Part shown: one piece after another, positions 25,301-33,071 of the stretch
Position numbering within the stretch: the stretch's first letter is position 1
Layout: each line of letters begins with the position of its first letter
Origin: Ignavibacteriota bacterium
Lineage (GTDB): Bacteria > Bacteroidota > Ignavibacteria > Palsa-1295
Direction: 5' to 3'
NCBI GenBank assembly: GCA_003151825.1
Contig: PLYO01000024.1
Coordinates: forward strand, 40,622 to 94,240
Length of the DNA stretch: 53,619 nucleotides
Notes under the pieces: generated by a model
What the model was told of the DNA's origin: nothing
Database searches by the model: none
The model's input: only the letters and a program-made list of their open reading frames with translations
Translations under genes and position numbers: made by a program

Positions 25301-25908
25301 AATCCCAACGACTGGAATTCCTGACCACGCAACGAAAAGATCTCACCGAAGCGCAGAAAAATCTCGCCGAGATGATCGAGGAGATCAATACGACGGCAAC
25401 AACACAATTTCTATCCACCTTCGAGCAAATTCGCACCAATTTCCAGGATATTTTCCGTTCCCTCTTTGCCGAAGGCGATAACTGCGATCTGAATTTAGAA
25501 GAAGGCAAAGACCCACTCGAAGCGCAGATCGAAATCCTTGCACAGCCACGCGGCAAAAAACCGCATTCGATAGAACTTCTTTCAACCGGAGAAAAAACAC
25601 TCACAGCCATCGCGCTTCTCTTCGCGATCTATCTCGTCAAGCCCTCGCCGTTTTGCATACTCGATGAAGTGGATGCGCCGCTCGACGATAACAGCATCGA
25701 CCGGTTCCTTTCCATTATCAAACGATTTGCGTCGAACACGCAGTTCATCGTCGTCACACACAACAAGCGCACGATGGCAGCCGCCGACGCACTCTATGGC
25801 GTCACGCAAGAAGAAGATGGCGTCTCAAAGATCGTAAGTGTGCGGTTGAAAAAAGAGGGAATGATTGTGCGCTCGAAAGAGAAACAGATGGAAATGGCGG
25901 AGGTGTAG
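22324..25908 (+). CDS. smc: Chromosome segregation protein SMC
   Basis: SMC compacts and segregates the chromosome as a dimer with ScpA and ScpB. The 1194-aa product has every part of the family: N-terminal head MYLSKLEIIGFKSFAQKTLL with Walker A VGPNGCGKSN (residues about 32-40), long coiled coil (about 170-500), hinge (about 505-680, with GIERCVTKDGEVITRAG and FVKGGSK), returning coiled coil (about 690-1040), and the C-terminal head with signature ELLSTGEKTLTAIALLF and Walker B PFCILDEVDAPLDD. ATG 22324 gives the exact canonical start. The coding strand is rich in Glu/Arg codons, which creates long meaningless open frames on the other strand. Confidence 0.97.
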   Translation: MYLSKLEIIGFKSFAQKTLLKFDAGMTAIVGPNGCGKSNVVDAIRWGLGEQRAGTLRSDVMENVIFNGTRTRKPLGMSEVSITIENNKGILPTEYQEVTITRRLFRSGESEYLLNKAQCRLRDIVELFMDTGMGANAYSVIELKMIETILSDRTEERRKLFEEAAGVTKYKARRKEALRRLDEVAADLARVDDIVKEVTKTVASLERQAEKAKKHAELSAELRALEIELLEREYSQTSQRIAPLIAELQNAETTRDRITTELSKYEALLDVIEREENEIEEQLIASERSVKEKSEIIQRTRETIIATEERIRSLHEQKGRATQEFERLEREKIELTERLASLRIASERAVENKQELEEEKREKEQIRAEAENVVRARRSDLQRARDEVYSLLTSRNERSNELERRKARIEELERRLSKFESEYAALDEKRSELETESSKLAGELNAAGTRIAASEAEYQSAQEKQESLKAKLEELQNSSFAVQNEIGKKISKIEFFTGLVEQGIGAGEGTQYLLSESGWASTDPITVADAFDCDAEYRAAFESALGEIAYYLIVESSKDAFEAVDVLRHSQKGKATLIALDRVPSTTASAPAFPKGAKSALSLAKFSDRFRNLFTMLLSEIAIVDSINAGFTLLDSVPGIERCVTKDGEVITRAGFVKGGSKKSTEGILIGKREQIRELEVDVANLKAELGRYEQEIAETNNKFEAIDVKSLLATVRGAEEARRLVQTREGQVQYELQRTGEQRESLQSEESRMTSDRSPLADSLGAIEVEVVEFERQHGAALEESVKMQQMVEEAERLLAEEAARSTDAQVRFAGLVSEVSRLESETRQTERAIDNATQLADQRQRERERAERDHTELSAKLEEFSAMLAGLEEQLLSATGQHEHVAELRKSKQAEAHKYREALREERQEHDKTINITHELQLKIQELEQKLRQIEERAREEFEIQTIERKMYAEDDAFSFGDARETVRELKQKVKNLGAVNLLAYDEFQTESQRLEFLTTQRKDLTEAQKNLAEMIEEINTTATTQFLSTFEQIRTNFQDIFRSLFAEGDNCDLNLEEGKDPLEAQIEILAQPRGKKPHSIELLSTGEKTLTAIALLFAIYLVKPSPFCILDEVDAPLDDNSIDRFLSIIKRFASNTQFIVVTHNKRTMAAADALYGVTQEEDGVSKIVSVRLKKEGMIVRSKEKQMEMAEV

Positions 25909-25972
25909 CGCCGAACCGTTCATTGGAACAAATGACCATGCTGTGTGTTTATCATTATGTCTGTATCTTAAA

Positions 25973-25978
25973 AAGGAG
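25973..25978 (+). promoter_or_regulatory. Shine-Dalgarno site
   Basis: AAGGAG, 5 bp before ATG 25984. It is the only clearly spaced Shine-Dalgarno site I found in the window, where most genes have none, and it fixes the start of the following secreted-protein gene. Confidence 0.6.
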
Positions 25979-25983
25979 TTACC

Positions 25984-27183
25984 ATGCATTCTTTTCGAGT
26001 TCTCGGCATTTTCGTGATTCTGATGGGGGTTGTGTCTAACACACCAGCGCAAACGATCACGCTCGGTCAAATTACGAAGCTGCTATACTGCGTCAACGAT
26101 ACCCTGCTCGTGCCGTACACCGCGACGGGAAGCTTCGCAGGCGATAACCAATTCTTGATTCAATTATCCACGCCCGATGGTTCCTTCACTTCGTGGACCA
26201 ACAGCACCGAGCGGAGCACGAAAATGACCGGCACGCTTGTGATCCCGCTTTCCTCGACCGGGAATGGTTTTCGCGTTCGCATAGCTTCGAGCGATCCATA
26301 CGATACTTCGTTCAACAACGGTCAGAATATTGCAGTCGAAGCGTACCCAAGTCCCTTGATACAATTCATGAGCTCGAATAGATCTGGCGGTTTAGGATCG
26401 GGGCAATATATTGGATTCGTAGGGGATCCTATCCTTTTTTCCGATGGGGAATCAAATTCTCTTTTGTTCGCATGGAATTTTGGTCCCGATGCCTCGCCGG
26501 ATACGTCGATCAATGCAGCCCCCGTGATTGAGTTTAGTACGCCAGGCCCCAAAACCGGGTCGCTTACAGTCACCAATGCATCTGGCTGCGCAACCCATAT
26601 TGAGTTCACTTTTAATATCATGTCTTGTACTCCAGTCATCCCACCAAACGCACGGATCGTAACGGATAATGAATCCGGATCGGATCTCGTCGTATGGATA
26701 AAGGCCGGAGGAACATATTCCGCCGTTGGAGACTACCTGAACCAACAGTTTTTTGTCGATCCCGGTGGCCAACTACAGACCGGATGGCGGACAGTGTGTT
26801 TGGCCTATATTGGTCCTGGGGCATCGTTGACAGACGGCACTGGAGCACCCGGTCTTCTCAATCTGGTTCTGACACCCGGAACGAATATCAATTGCGAATA
26901 CTGCGACACCTTCTATTGTCCGTCGCTTTCCTACAGTCTTGGGGTAAATGAGGACAATAAGGAATCGCCCGCCATTTCGTTTTCACAGTCCCCCGATGAT
27001 CTTTATATCCGCTGCGAAGGCGAACCTCTGGAACTCCGGCTGATGAATGTCTTAGGCGAAGAAGTGCTCCGGCACAGCGCAACCGGGGAACTGGACTGCG
27101 ATCTCACGCCGCTCGCGAGTGGTGTTTATTTTGCTGTTGTGCAAAGTGGTACACGAAGAGAAATACGGAAAATCGTCCGGTAA
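25984..27183 (+). CDS. Secreted protein with T9SS type A sorting domain
   Basis: A 399-aa exported protein. The signal peptide ends NTPAQ at about residue 22. The body is beta-rich; residues about 155-215 (GDPILFSDGESNSLLFAWNF, then SLTVTNASGCATHIEFTF) look like a PKD-type domain. The C-terminus (FSQSPDDLYIRCEGEPLELR, then LMNVLGEEVLRHSATGE and LASGVYFAVVQSG) has the pattern of a type IX secretion sorting domain, so it is predicted to be exported through the outer membrane and attached or released. Catalytic residues are not apparent. It converges on speA with 2 bp between the stops. Confidence 0.8.
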   Translation: MHSFRVLGIFVILMGVVSNTPAQTITLGQITKLLYCVNDTLLVPYTATGSFAGDNQFLIQLSTPDGSFTSWTNSTERSTKMTGTLVIPLSSTGNGFRVRIASSDPYDTSFNNGQNIAVEAYPSPLIQFMSSNRSGGLGSGQYIGFVGDPILFSDGESNSLLFAWNFGPDASPDTSINAAPVIEFSTPGPKTGSLTVTNASGCATHIEFTFNIMSCTPVIPPNARIVTDNESGSDLVVWIKAGGTYSAVGDYLNQQFFVDPGGQLQTGWRTVCLAYIGPGASLTDGTGAPGLLNLVLTPGTNINCEYCDTFYCPSLSYSLGVNEDNKESPAISFSQSPDDLYIRCEGEPLELRLMNVLGEEVLRHSATGELDCDLTPLASGVYFAVVQSGTRREIRKIVR

Positions 27184-27185
27184 AT

Positions 27186-29252
27186 TTATCCCTTCCCATT
27201 GAAGGTCAGATACGTATGATCCTGCAATCCCTTTTCATAGTCGCTGAGCATACGCATTCCTTCGTTGGGTCGTAATCGGTCGGATTTTATGGCTTCGTCG
27301 ATCTGCACTTTCATGCGGCGCACCAGTTCCTTCTCGTGGTATTGCGTTAGTTCTAGTACCTGTGCGATGGAGTTCCCGGCAATCGTTTCCTCGATATAAA
27401 ATCCGGATTCTTCATCCGGGTCGAGAAAGACATGCGCTTCGTTGACACGGCCAAAAAGATTGTGCAGATCGCCCATAATGTCCTGATACGCCCCAGTCAT
27501 AAAGAAACCGATGTAATACGGCTCCGGAGTTCCAGCCGTAGCCCCGTTGAACACGAGCGGGTGCAATGGCAGCGTCGTGCGAACATCTTTAATGTCCGCG
27601 AATTTCGAAATTTTGCCGTCGGAATCGCAGGTAATATCTACGAGAGTTCCGTGAATGATGGGCTGTTCGTTCAACCGATGCACGGGCATGATCGGAAAAA
27701 TCTGTCCCAGCGCCCAATGATCGAGTAAACTTTGGAACACGGAAAAATTGCAGAGATATTGATCCGCAAGATGCGGCGTGAGATCGGCAATTTCTTCGGG
27801 AATTTCTTCCTCGATATTCGGGTCTTCCTCGCGGCGTTTGAAGAGCGCGGCGATCTCTTCGACAATATGCCAATAGAATGTCTCTATCTTTGCTTTGGTA
27901 CGAAGATCGAGGATGCCAAGGTCGAACGCGTTCTGGGAATCATCCTTGATCTGCAGCGTGTCGTGCAGCGCTTCGCGCGGATTCTGCTCCATCCGCGCAA
28001 GGATCTTCTGTAATTCCTTCACCCATTTATGATCGCTGCGCTTGACGCTAAGATCGTATTCCGCTTTTGTTTTTTCAATCGCGCCAAACACCTGCACGAC
28101 AAGCAGCGAGTGATGCGCCACAATTGCGCGGCCAGACTCCGAAACAATGTGCGGGTGCGGCACCGATTCTTCATCGCACACATCCATGATATTATAGACG
28201 GTGTCCGCCGCGTATTCTTCCATCGTATAATTCGTGGAAGAATGAAAACTCGTGCGGCTGCCATCGTAATCGACTCCCAATCCTCCGCCTACGTCGATAT
28301 ATTGAATACCCGTAAGCCCCATCTTCACGAGCTTCGCATAGTAGCGAGTAGCCTCGCGCGTTGCTCGTTTGATCGAAAGAATATCTGGGATTTGGCTCCC
28401 AATATGGAAATGGACAAGCTGCAAACTGTCGATGGAATCTTCTTTTTGCAAATACTCGATTGCTTCGACCAAATCCATCGTCGAAAGCCCGAACTTTGCG
28501 GACTCGCCGCCGGACGTGGACCAGATTCCCGTGCTCTTCGCCGCAAGCCGAATGCGAACACCAATAATTGGCTTCACGCCGATCTCGCGGCCCACTTCGA
28601 TAATGGACTTTACTTCCTCGACTTTCTCCGCGATCATGATGACCTTCTTGCCAAGCTTGTTGCCAAGCAAAGCGGTGCGAATAAACGCGGTGTCTTTATA
28701 GCCGTTGCAAATAATGACCGCTTCGTTATCGGAGTGCGTGGCGAGTGCGGCGAATAACTCCGGTTTCGATCCGGCTTCGAGGCCATAGTGAAAGGGTTTG
28801 CCCGCATCCTCGATTTCTTCGACCACTTCCCGAAGCTGATTGACCTTAATGGGAAACACGCCGAAATACTGGCCCTGATAATTCGTTTCTTTGATCGCGT
28901 CGTTGAAACCTTTGTTCAGCGTCATCACGCGGTCGCGCAGCAAATCCTGAAAGCGAATAACGAGTGGGAACCGCAGGTTCCATTCCTCCGCATCTTTCAG
29001 GACATCCATAATGTCGATGGTCGCGCCGGCTTCGCGCGCGGGCGAGATCGTCACGTGCCCTTTGTCGTTAATACCGAAATATCCGAGGCCCCAGCGGTCG
29101 ATGTTGTAGGTTTCGATGGCGTCGTCGATGGTCCACTCCGATTTGGGAATGAAATCGGCAAGCGTAAGGTCACGCGATGCATCGTGACCGTTGGTCGAGA
29201 CTGCGCGTGAATCTATCGCTGGCTGTTCGCGGGAAAGAAGCTGCTCAGGCAA
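27186..29252 (-). CDS. speA: Biosynthetic arginine decarboxylase
   Basis: SpeA converts arginine to agmatine, the first step of putrescine and spermidine synthesis. The 688-aa product matches the family from end to end: WTIDDAIETYNIDRWGLGYF at the N-terminus, the PLP lysine K136 in YFGVFPIKVNQLREVV, LQLVHFHIGSQIPDI, YIDVGGGLGVDYDGS and a C-terminal half ending DYEKGLQDHTYLTF. It carries about 30 extra N-terminal residues compared with shorter homologues. No agmatine ureohydrolase or deiminase is adjacent. A short heptamer array (AATTACG, AATTACG) lies directly before the start codon at 29257-29270. Confidence 0.95.
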   Translation of the reverse strand: MPEQLLSREQPAIDSRAVSTNGHDASRDLTLADFIPKSEWTIDDAIETYNIDRWGLGYFGINDKGHVTISPAREAGATIDIMDVLKDAEEWNLRFPLVIRFQDLLRDRVMTLNKGFNDAIKETNYQGQYFGVFPIKVNQLREVVEEIEDAGKPFHYGLEAGSKPELFAALATHSDNEAVIICNGYKDTAFIRTALLGNKLGKKVIMIAEKVEEVKSIIEVGREIGVKPIIGVRIRLAAKSTGIWSTSGGESAKFGLSTMDLVEAIEYLQKEDSIDSLQLVHFHIGSQIPDILSIKRATREATRYYAKLVKMGLTGIQYIDVGGGLGVDYDGSRTSFHSSTNYTMEEYAADTVYNIMDVCDEESVPHPHIVSESGRAIVAHHSLLVVQVFGAIEKTKAEYDLSVKRSDHKWVKELQKILARMEQNPREALHDTLQIKDDSQNAFDLGILDLRTKAKIETFYWHIVEEIAALFKRREEDPNIEEEIPEEIADLTPHLADQYLCNFSVFQSLLDHWALGQIFPIMPVHRLNEQPIIHGTLVDITCDSDGKISKFADIKDVRTTLPLHPLVFNGATAGTPEPYYIGFFMTGAYQDIMGDLHNLFGRVNEAHVFLDPDEESGFYIEETIAGNSIAQVLELTQYHEKELVRRMKVQIDEAIKSDRLRPNEGMRMLSDYEKGLQDHTYLTFNGKG

Positions 29253-29337
29253 AGTTAATTACGAATTACGATTAAGAAAAAGAGCCGTAAAAATCAGAGA
29301 ACAGCGAAATCGGGAAATCCGTGCAATGCCTTTGTAT

Positions 29338-29418
29338 TGTCATTCCCGCGAAAGCGGGAATCCAGGTTCGGATTACCACAGCGACGGGGTCTGGATTCCC
29401 GCTTTCGCGGGAATGACA
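29338..29418. repeat. Dispersed inverted-repeat element (GTCATTCCCGCG family)
   Basis: A 27-bp arm at 29338-29364 and its inverse at 29392-29418 flank 27 bp containing GCGACGGGGTC. The inner segment matches the element at 31960-32037 in opposite orientation. Confidence 0.85.
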
Positions 29419-29503
29419 GGTAACGCAAAAAAATCAGCGGTGAAACTTTCTACCCCGCTCCGGTCATATCCCTCTATAGACCCATTCCAAACCAAATACC
29501 ACC

Positions 29504-30292
29504 ATGAAAATTCAACCCATTCTTTCGAGTATTTTAGCCCTCACGCTCCTCGGCGCATGCAAAAGCCCAACCACTATTGTGGAGAACGACATCGGTATCA
29601 TGCAAGGGAAAGTGGCGCTTTTTGCTAATTGCAATTCGGTTTCCGATGCTTCCGGAGTTACCGTTTCCATCGAAGGGACCGCATTTTCGGCCACTACCAA
29701 TACCCAGGGGGACTGGACGATAAATAATGTTCCAGCTGGAATTTATAATATCCTCATCACGAAACCCGGATTCGATACCGATCTCATCGCTCAAGATCAA
29801 TTCAGCGGAGCCGGTACGCAATTCCTGGAAAACGGAGGAATTCGTTCGGAATCTCCACTGCTTGACTCAGTGCTAATTTCTTCGATTCAAATAACGAAGA
29901 AAGATTCGATTCAACATTGGGATTCGGTCATCTCGCTTGGTAATGGGACATACGACACTATTCCCTATCACTTCGATACGGTCGGTTATGAATACTTTTT
30001 AAATATAACCTTCACAATGCAGGGACCCGATTCATCAATCTCATTCGAAGCCAGACTTACAGACGTTACCCACACGACGTACGAATACGTCACTAATGAA
30101 GGCTATCTGCAGACGCAACCCATCTCGAGGAGTGGATCCTTCGTAAGTCATGCGGGATGGATTACTGCGACGGGTTCTAATGGTCAAGGATACCCCCAAC
30201 CCGGCGATAGCATGGTCGTTAAAACGATTCCATTATCCTCTTGTGAAGGAAGAAAGGTAGATACTCTTTCAAAAGGCTTCGTGTTACCATGA
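29504..30292 (+). CDS. Lipoprotein with CarboxypepD_reg-like domain
   Basis: A 262-aa lipoprotein. The signal peptide ends LTLLGAC with Cys19. Residues about 33-90 form a small beta-sandwich of the carboxypeptidase-regulatory type (GKVALFANCNSVSDASGVTV, TNTQGDWTINNVPAGIYNI), which often mediates cell-surface or protein contacts. The remaining 170 residues are beta-rich with no recognised domain. It precedes an ECF sigma gene by 23 bp, so it could be a surface sensor or a target of that sigma factor; this is inference from position. Confidence 0.75.
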   Translation: MKIQPILSSILALTLLGACKSPTTIVENDIGIMQGKVALFANCNSVSDASGVTVSIEGTAFSATTNTQGDWTINNVPAGIYNILITKPGFDTDLIAQDQFSGAGTQFLENGGIRSESPLLDSVLISSIQITKKDSIQHWDSVISLGNGTYDTIPYHFDTVGYEYFLNITFTMQGPDSSISFEARLTDVTHTTYEYVTNEGYLQTQPISRSGSFVSHAGWITATGSNGQGYPQPGDSMVVKTIPLSSCEGRKVDTLSKGFVLP

Positions 30293-30315
30293 ACGCTTAA
30301 TTTTCAATACCATGC

Positions 30316-30894
30316 ATGACTGACGCCCATCAGCGCAAGTTTTTGGAGCTGTTAGAACCGGCTTATGACCGGCTCTCCCGCTATGCGCTGGCCATTACGC
30401 GAGATGAGATGGATGGCGAAGACCTCGTTGCCGCAACCGTGCTCGCCGCGTATGAACAATTCGACAGATTTTCTGATGAAGCGCCTTTTTTGCATTTCCT
30501 AATAAAAATTGCTTCGCGTTTAAATAAACGCCAACGTTATCGGGAACGTAATAGAGTAGCTTACGATGAAACGCTTGCAATTCAACTGAAAGACTCGGGA
30601 ACCTCGCCGGAAACAGCTGCGGAAATCCGGTTAGTCATGGATGCGCTGCAAACCTTGCCGGAAAAGATGCGGGAAACGGTCGTGCTGTTTTATGTCTCCG
30701 ATTTTTCGCTGGAAGAAATTCGGCGCATTCAGTCGGGTACATTAAGCGGTGTAAAATCCCGCCTCAAACGCGGACGCGAACAATTATCGAAGGCGCTCGG
30801 AGTGAAATTGACTGAAACAAGATCGGGAACGATTCAAAAAATGCCGGAAACAGAAATGCCATTCTTATTTCTCGCAGAGGAACGATATGTATAA
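30316..30894 (+). CDS. ECF-type RNA polymerase sigma factor
   Basis: A 192-aa ECF sigma factor. Region 2 is at about 8-75 (LEPAYDRLSRYALAITRDEM, EDLVAATVLAAYEQFDRFSD, FLHFLIKIASRLNKRQRYR); region 4 at about 112-165 (MDALQTLPEKMRETVVLFYV, FSLEEIRRIQSGTLSGVKSR). It overlaps the next gene by 8 nt, so the two products are translated together, as expected of a sigma/anti-sigma pair. Its sequence is clearly different from the other ECF factor at 9506. The C-terminal 25 residues are unconserved. Confidence 0.9.
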   Translation: MTDAHQRKFLELLEPAYDRLSRYALAITRDEMDGEDLVAATVLAAYEQFDRFSDEAPFLHFLIKIASRLNKRQRYRERNRVAYDETLAIQLKDSGTSPETAAEIRLVMDALQTLPEKMRETVVLFYVSDFSLEEIRRIQSGTLSGVKSRLKRGREQLSKALGVKLTETRSGTIQKMPETEMPFLFLAEERYV

Positions 30895-31948
30895 CAAGGA
30901 TATAAAAGATTATTTGAATGTGCTTCGCACCCGCGAAACGCGCCCGCCATTTGCTGAGATGGCCCGATTGGTTGCGAATGCGCCATCGCGCAGCACGGCA
31001 GCGATTCCGCTTTTTGCGAAGTTTGCCGGCGCGCTTGCCGTTGGCGGCATTATCGCGGCTGGCGCGTGGGTGCTTTCCGCGAAATTTCATGCTGCCGCAA
31101 TGCCACGCACAAGCAATCCTGTGAATACGGGTTCTTCGTATCTGCCGCATGAGTCCTATAGGTCGCATGAGTCGCATACGTCCTATGGGTCACTTTCTCC
31201 AAAGTTTGCCCATGCACCAACGTTTACCCCCTCCACCGAAGCTGATGCTGAAGGTTCGGCACTACACGACAACCAACAAAGTCCGGTGCTGCCTGCCGAT
31301 AATGCCGTTTCACCTGTTATCGCTTGCGCGATTCGTGAGCAAGTAGTTTCTATTCAGCCAATCGCGGGAAATACCCATCCCATTTCCCCGATTGCAACTC
31401 CATCTCCAGAGCAAGCAAGCACGGGAAGTTTTTTCTCGACGCTTGGCGGAGCGATTTCGCAACAGTTTAGTGCCCGCTTTCGTCAGACTTCCTTCAGCGA
31501 TGCATTCCTCAGTGTAGGATATACGCTTTCGCAAAATTCTTCGGTCCGAATTCTCGCGGGCGAAGAAGTTTTTTCCGCGCCTTCTAACACGACGACAAAT
31601 TCTATTTCTTTCCACGATACGACCTTTGTGCATGATGGGCAATCGTATCAAAATGTGCTCGGCGAGATCCAAAGCGTGGACCCACCCGCGCTGACTCGCG
31701 TCTATTGGCTCGGCGCGAGCTATCGCTATACGATGGGCGATGCAACCAATGCAATCCGTCCGTTCGCTGAAATAATGGCCGGTGGCTCGACGGATGGATT
31801 TCTCACGCACCAATCCCTCGGCGCGGAACTCGCTGCCACGAGCAATATCGATCTCGATCTTCTGTTCGAAGCAAGCGAACTGCTTCCGCAAAACAGCTCG
31901 TGGCTGACAAAAGCCGGTTTCTCGGCAGCGATGTCGTATCAATGGTAA
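30887..31948 (+). CDS. Putative anti-sigma protein with barrel-like C-terminal domain
   Basis: A 353-aa protein. Residues 1-42 are a short cytoplasmic segment, 43-64 a single membrane helix (KFAGALAVGGIIAAGAWVLS), and 65-190 a Ser/Pro-rich linker that includes a repeat-derived stretch (84-101, with SYLPHESYRSHESHTSYG). Residues 190-353 read as alternating amphipathic strands (SFSDAFLSVGYTLSQNSSVR, RVYWLGASYRYTMG, AIRPFAEIMAGGSTDGF) ending in an aromatic residue (SAAMSYQW), as in outer-membrane barrels. It overlaps the ECF sigma gene. An anti-sigma factor carrying such a domain would span or sense the periplasm in an unusual way. No ZAS motif is present. Confidence 0.6.
   Translation: MYNKDIKDYLNVLRTRETRPPFAEMARLVANAPSRSTAAIPLFAKFAGALAVGGIIAAGAWVLSAKFHAAAMPRTSNPVNTGSSYLPHESYRSHESHTSYGSLSPKFAHAPTFTPSTEADAEGSALHDNQQSPVLPADNAVSPVIACAIREQVVSIQPIAGNTHPISPIATPSPEQASTGSFFSTLGGAISQQFSARFRQTSFSDAFLSVGYTLSQNSSVRILAGEEVFSAPSNTTTNSISFHDTTFVHDGQSYQNVLGEIQSVDPPALTRVYWLGASYRYTMGDATNAIRPFAEIMAGGSTDGFLTHQSLGAELAATSNIDLDLLFEASELLPQNSSWLTKAGFSAAMSYQW
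31138..31190. repeat. Repeat-derived insertion in the anti-sigma-like gene
   Basis: The words CATGAGTC and CCTATAGGTC/CCTATGGGTC alternate here and match the halves of the palindrome at 10554-10579. It reads in frame as a Ser/Tyr/His-rich linker. Confidence 0.65.
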
Positions 31949-31959
31949 GTGTCATCAAT

Positions 31960-32037
31960 TGTCATTCCCGCGAACGCGGGAATCCAGACCCCGTCGCTGC
32001 GATAAACCAATGGATTCCCGCGTTCGCGGGAATGACA
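31960..32037. repeat. Dispersed inverted-repeat element (GTCATTCCCGCG family)
   Basis: A 27-bp arm at 31960-31986 (with CCCGCGAACGCGGG as its hairpin) and its inverse at 32011-32037. Its inner part, GACCCCGTCGCTGCGAT, is the reverse complement of the inner part of the 29338 copy. It begins 12 bp after the preceding stop. Confidence 0.85.
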
Positions 32038-32128
32038 TATCAAAATTATTATATGATTTTCAAATTGAGTCGCTGCGAATAATCATTCGCCGAATCTAAA
32101 GCTTCTTTGCGAGCGTTTTGGCTGGGCA

Positions 32129-32773
32129 ATGGTGAGTAAATGGATTTTCGTCTCTCTATCGGCGGTATTGTTTGCCGGTTGCGGACTTTTTGGCAAAGCA
32201 AATAAACCGATGCCGATCGTTCCGCCATACCCTCCGCTCGTCGATGCTTTGGACGAAGAATATCTCCATTCGCCCACCGGCGATTTGGCCGCCCATTATC
32301 CGAAGGGCTGGCTGCACGTCGATATTCAGACCATCCCCATGGTGAATGTCGAAGAGGTTTATACCGATCCGGAACGCCGGTGGGCATTAGTGCTGGCGGA
32401 GATCCCCTCAACAGCTGAATTCCGCCGCAGCGTAGCCCGCGATGGAATGATGGCGCTTCCGGATCAATCTTTCGCCACAAAATCCGCCAAAGCGCCGGGC
32501 AAGCTTACGATCACTCGGCCCACGGAAATTTACACGGAAAATGGAAAACTTTTCGCAAGCTATGACTATGCGGAAGCGGGAACTGACTCCCTCCATCGTA
32601 TCGAGAACCGTGAAGTGTTATTTACGACCGGCTCGAAATTTTACGAATTGGGAATGATTGAGTTGGAGCCACCGCAAAATCCCGGCGAGCAGATACAGAA
32701 CTTCCGGCTCCTGGAGTCTGTTACGGCCTCGCTTGAAGGCGTCGCGGCTCTTCGAGCAGATACGACGCTGTAG
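32129..32773 (+). CDS. Lipoprotein of unknown function
   Basis: A 214-aa lipoprotein with signal peptide MVSKWIFVSLSAVLFAGC (Cys18) and a short Pro-rich linker (PMPIVPPYPPLVDAL). The mature domain contains LAAHYPKGWLHVDIQ and alternating charged strands, somewhat like PsbP/Mog1-type folds that follow a lipoprotein anchor, but I cannot assign a family. It stands alone between a dispersed element and tRNA-Gln. Confidence 0.7.
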   Translation: MVSKWIFVSLSAVLFAGCGLFGKANKPMPIVPPYPPLVDALDEEYLHSPTGDLAAHYPKGWLHVDIQTIPMVNVEEVYTDPERRWALVLAEIPSTAEFRRSVARDGMMALPDQSFATKSAKAPGKLTITRPTEIYTENGKLFASYDYAEAGTDSLHRIENREVLFTTGSKFYELGMIELEPPQNPGEQIQNFRLLESVTASLEGVAALRADTTL

Positions 32774-32851
32774 AGCAAAGATGAAATACGCATCGCCGAC
32801 GATGCTTGAAAGATGCAAGATGAAATCGAGGCATCCGATGTCGTTTTTATT

Positions 32852-32879
32852 CATCTTTCATCTTTTATATTTCATCTTT
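32852..32879. repeat. Heptamer tandem array, 4 units
   Basis: CATCTTT, CATCTTT, TATATTT and CATCTTT in tandem, ending 8 bp before tRNA-Gln. Complementary units (AAAGATG, CAAGATG) occur at 32808-32822, so the two sets can pair. Confidence 0.65.
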
Positions 32880-32887
32880 GCCCCTTT

Positions 32888-32959
32888 TGGGGCGTCGCCA
32901 AGTGGTAAGGCACCGCCCTTTGGAGGCGGCATTCGGAGGTTCGAATCCTCCCGCCCCAG
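32888..32959 (+). tRNA. tRNA-Gln (anticodon TTG)
   Basis: A full cloverleaf of 72 nt. The acceptor stem is TGGGGCG with CGCCCCA, the D arm GCC-AAGTGGTAA-GGC, the anticodon arm CCGCC-CTTTGGA-GGCGG with anticodon TTG, and the T arm GGAGG-TTCGAAT-CCTCC. The discriminator base is G, and CCA is not encoded. The U1-A72 pair and the TCGCCAAG and GGTAAGGCACCG text are typical of bacterial tRNA-Gln. Confidence 0.97.
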
Positions 32960-32968
32960 CAATTTAGT

Positions 32969-33066
32969 TAAGAAGTAAGAGGTAAGAAGTAAGAATTTTG
33001 AAGGATACTTCTTACCTCTTACTTCTTACCTCTTACCTCTTACCTCTTACCTCTTACCTCTTACTT
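32969..33066. repeat. Paired heptamer arrays before der
   Basis: Four units of the TAAGAAG type (32969-32996) face eight units of the CTTACCT/CTTACTT type (33011-33066). A perfect 23-bp inverted repeat joins 32969-32991 to 33006-33028. The right array ends 5 bp before the TTG start of der and is part of its 5' region; unit number may vary between cells. Confidence 0.85.
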
Positions 33067-33071
33067 AAAAT

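Noticed and set aside
22734..25610. Several long minus-strand open frames inside smc
   Set aside because: They are Ser/Arg-rich mirrors of a Glu/Arg-rich coiled-coil gene and have no protein-like features.
26164..26848. Minus-strand frames inside the T9SS protein gene
   Set aside because: They overlap a well-supported gene on the other strand and have no domain or signal features.
32969..33066. Repeat block resembling a CRISPR array
   Set aside because: The units are 7 bp, directly adjacent, with no unique spacers and no cas genes nearby.
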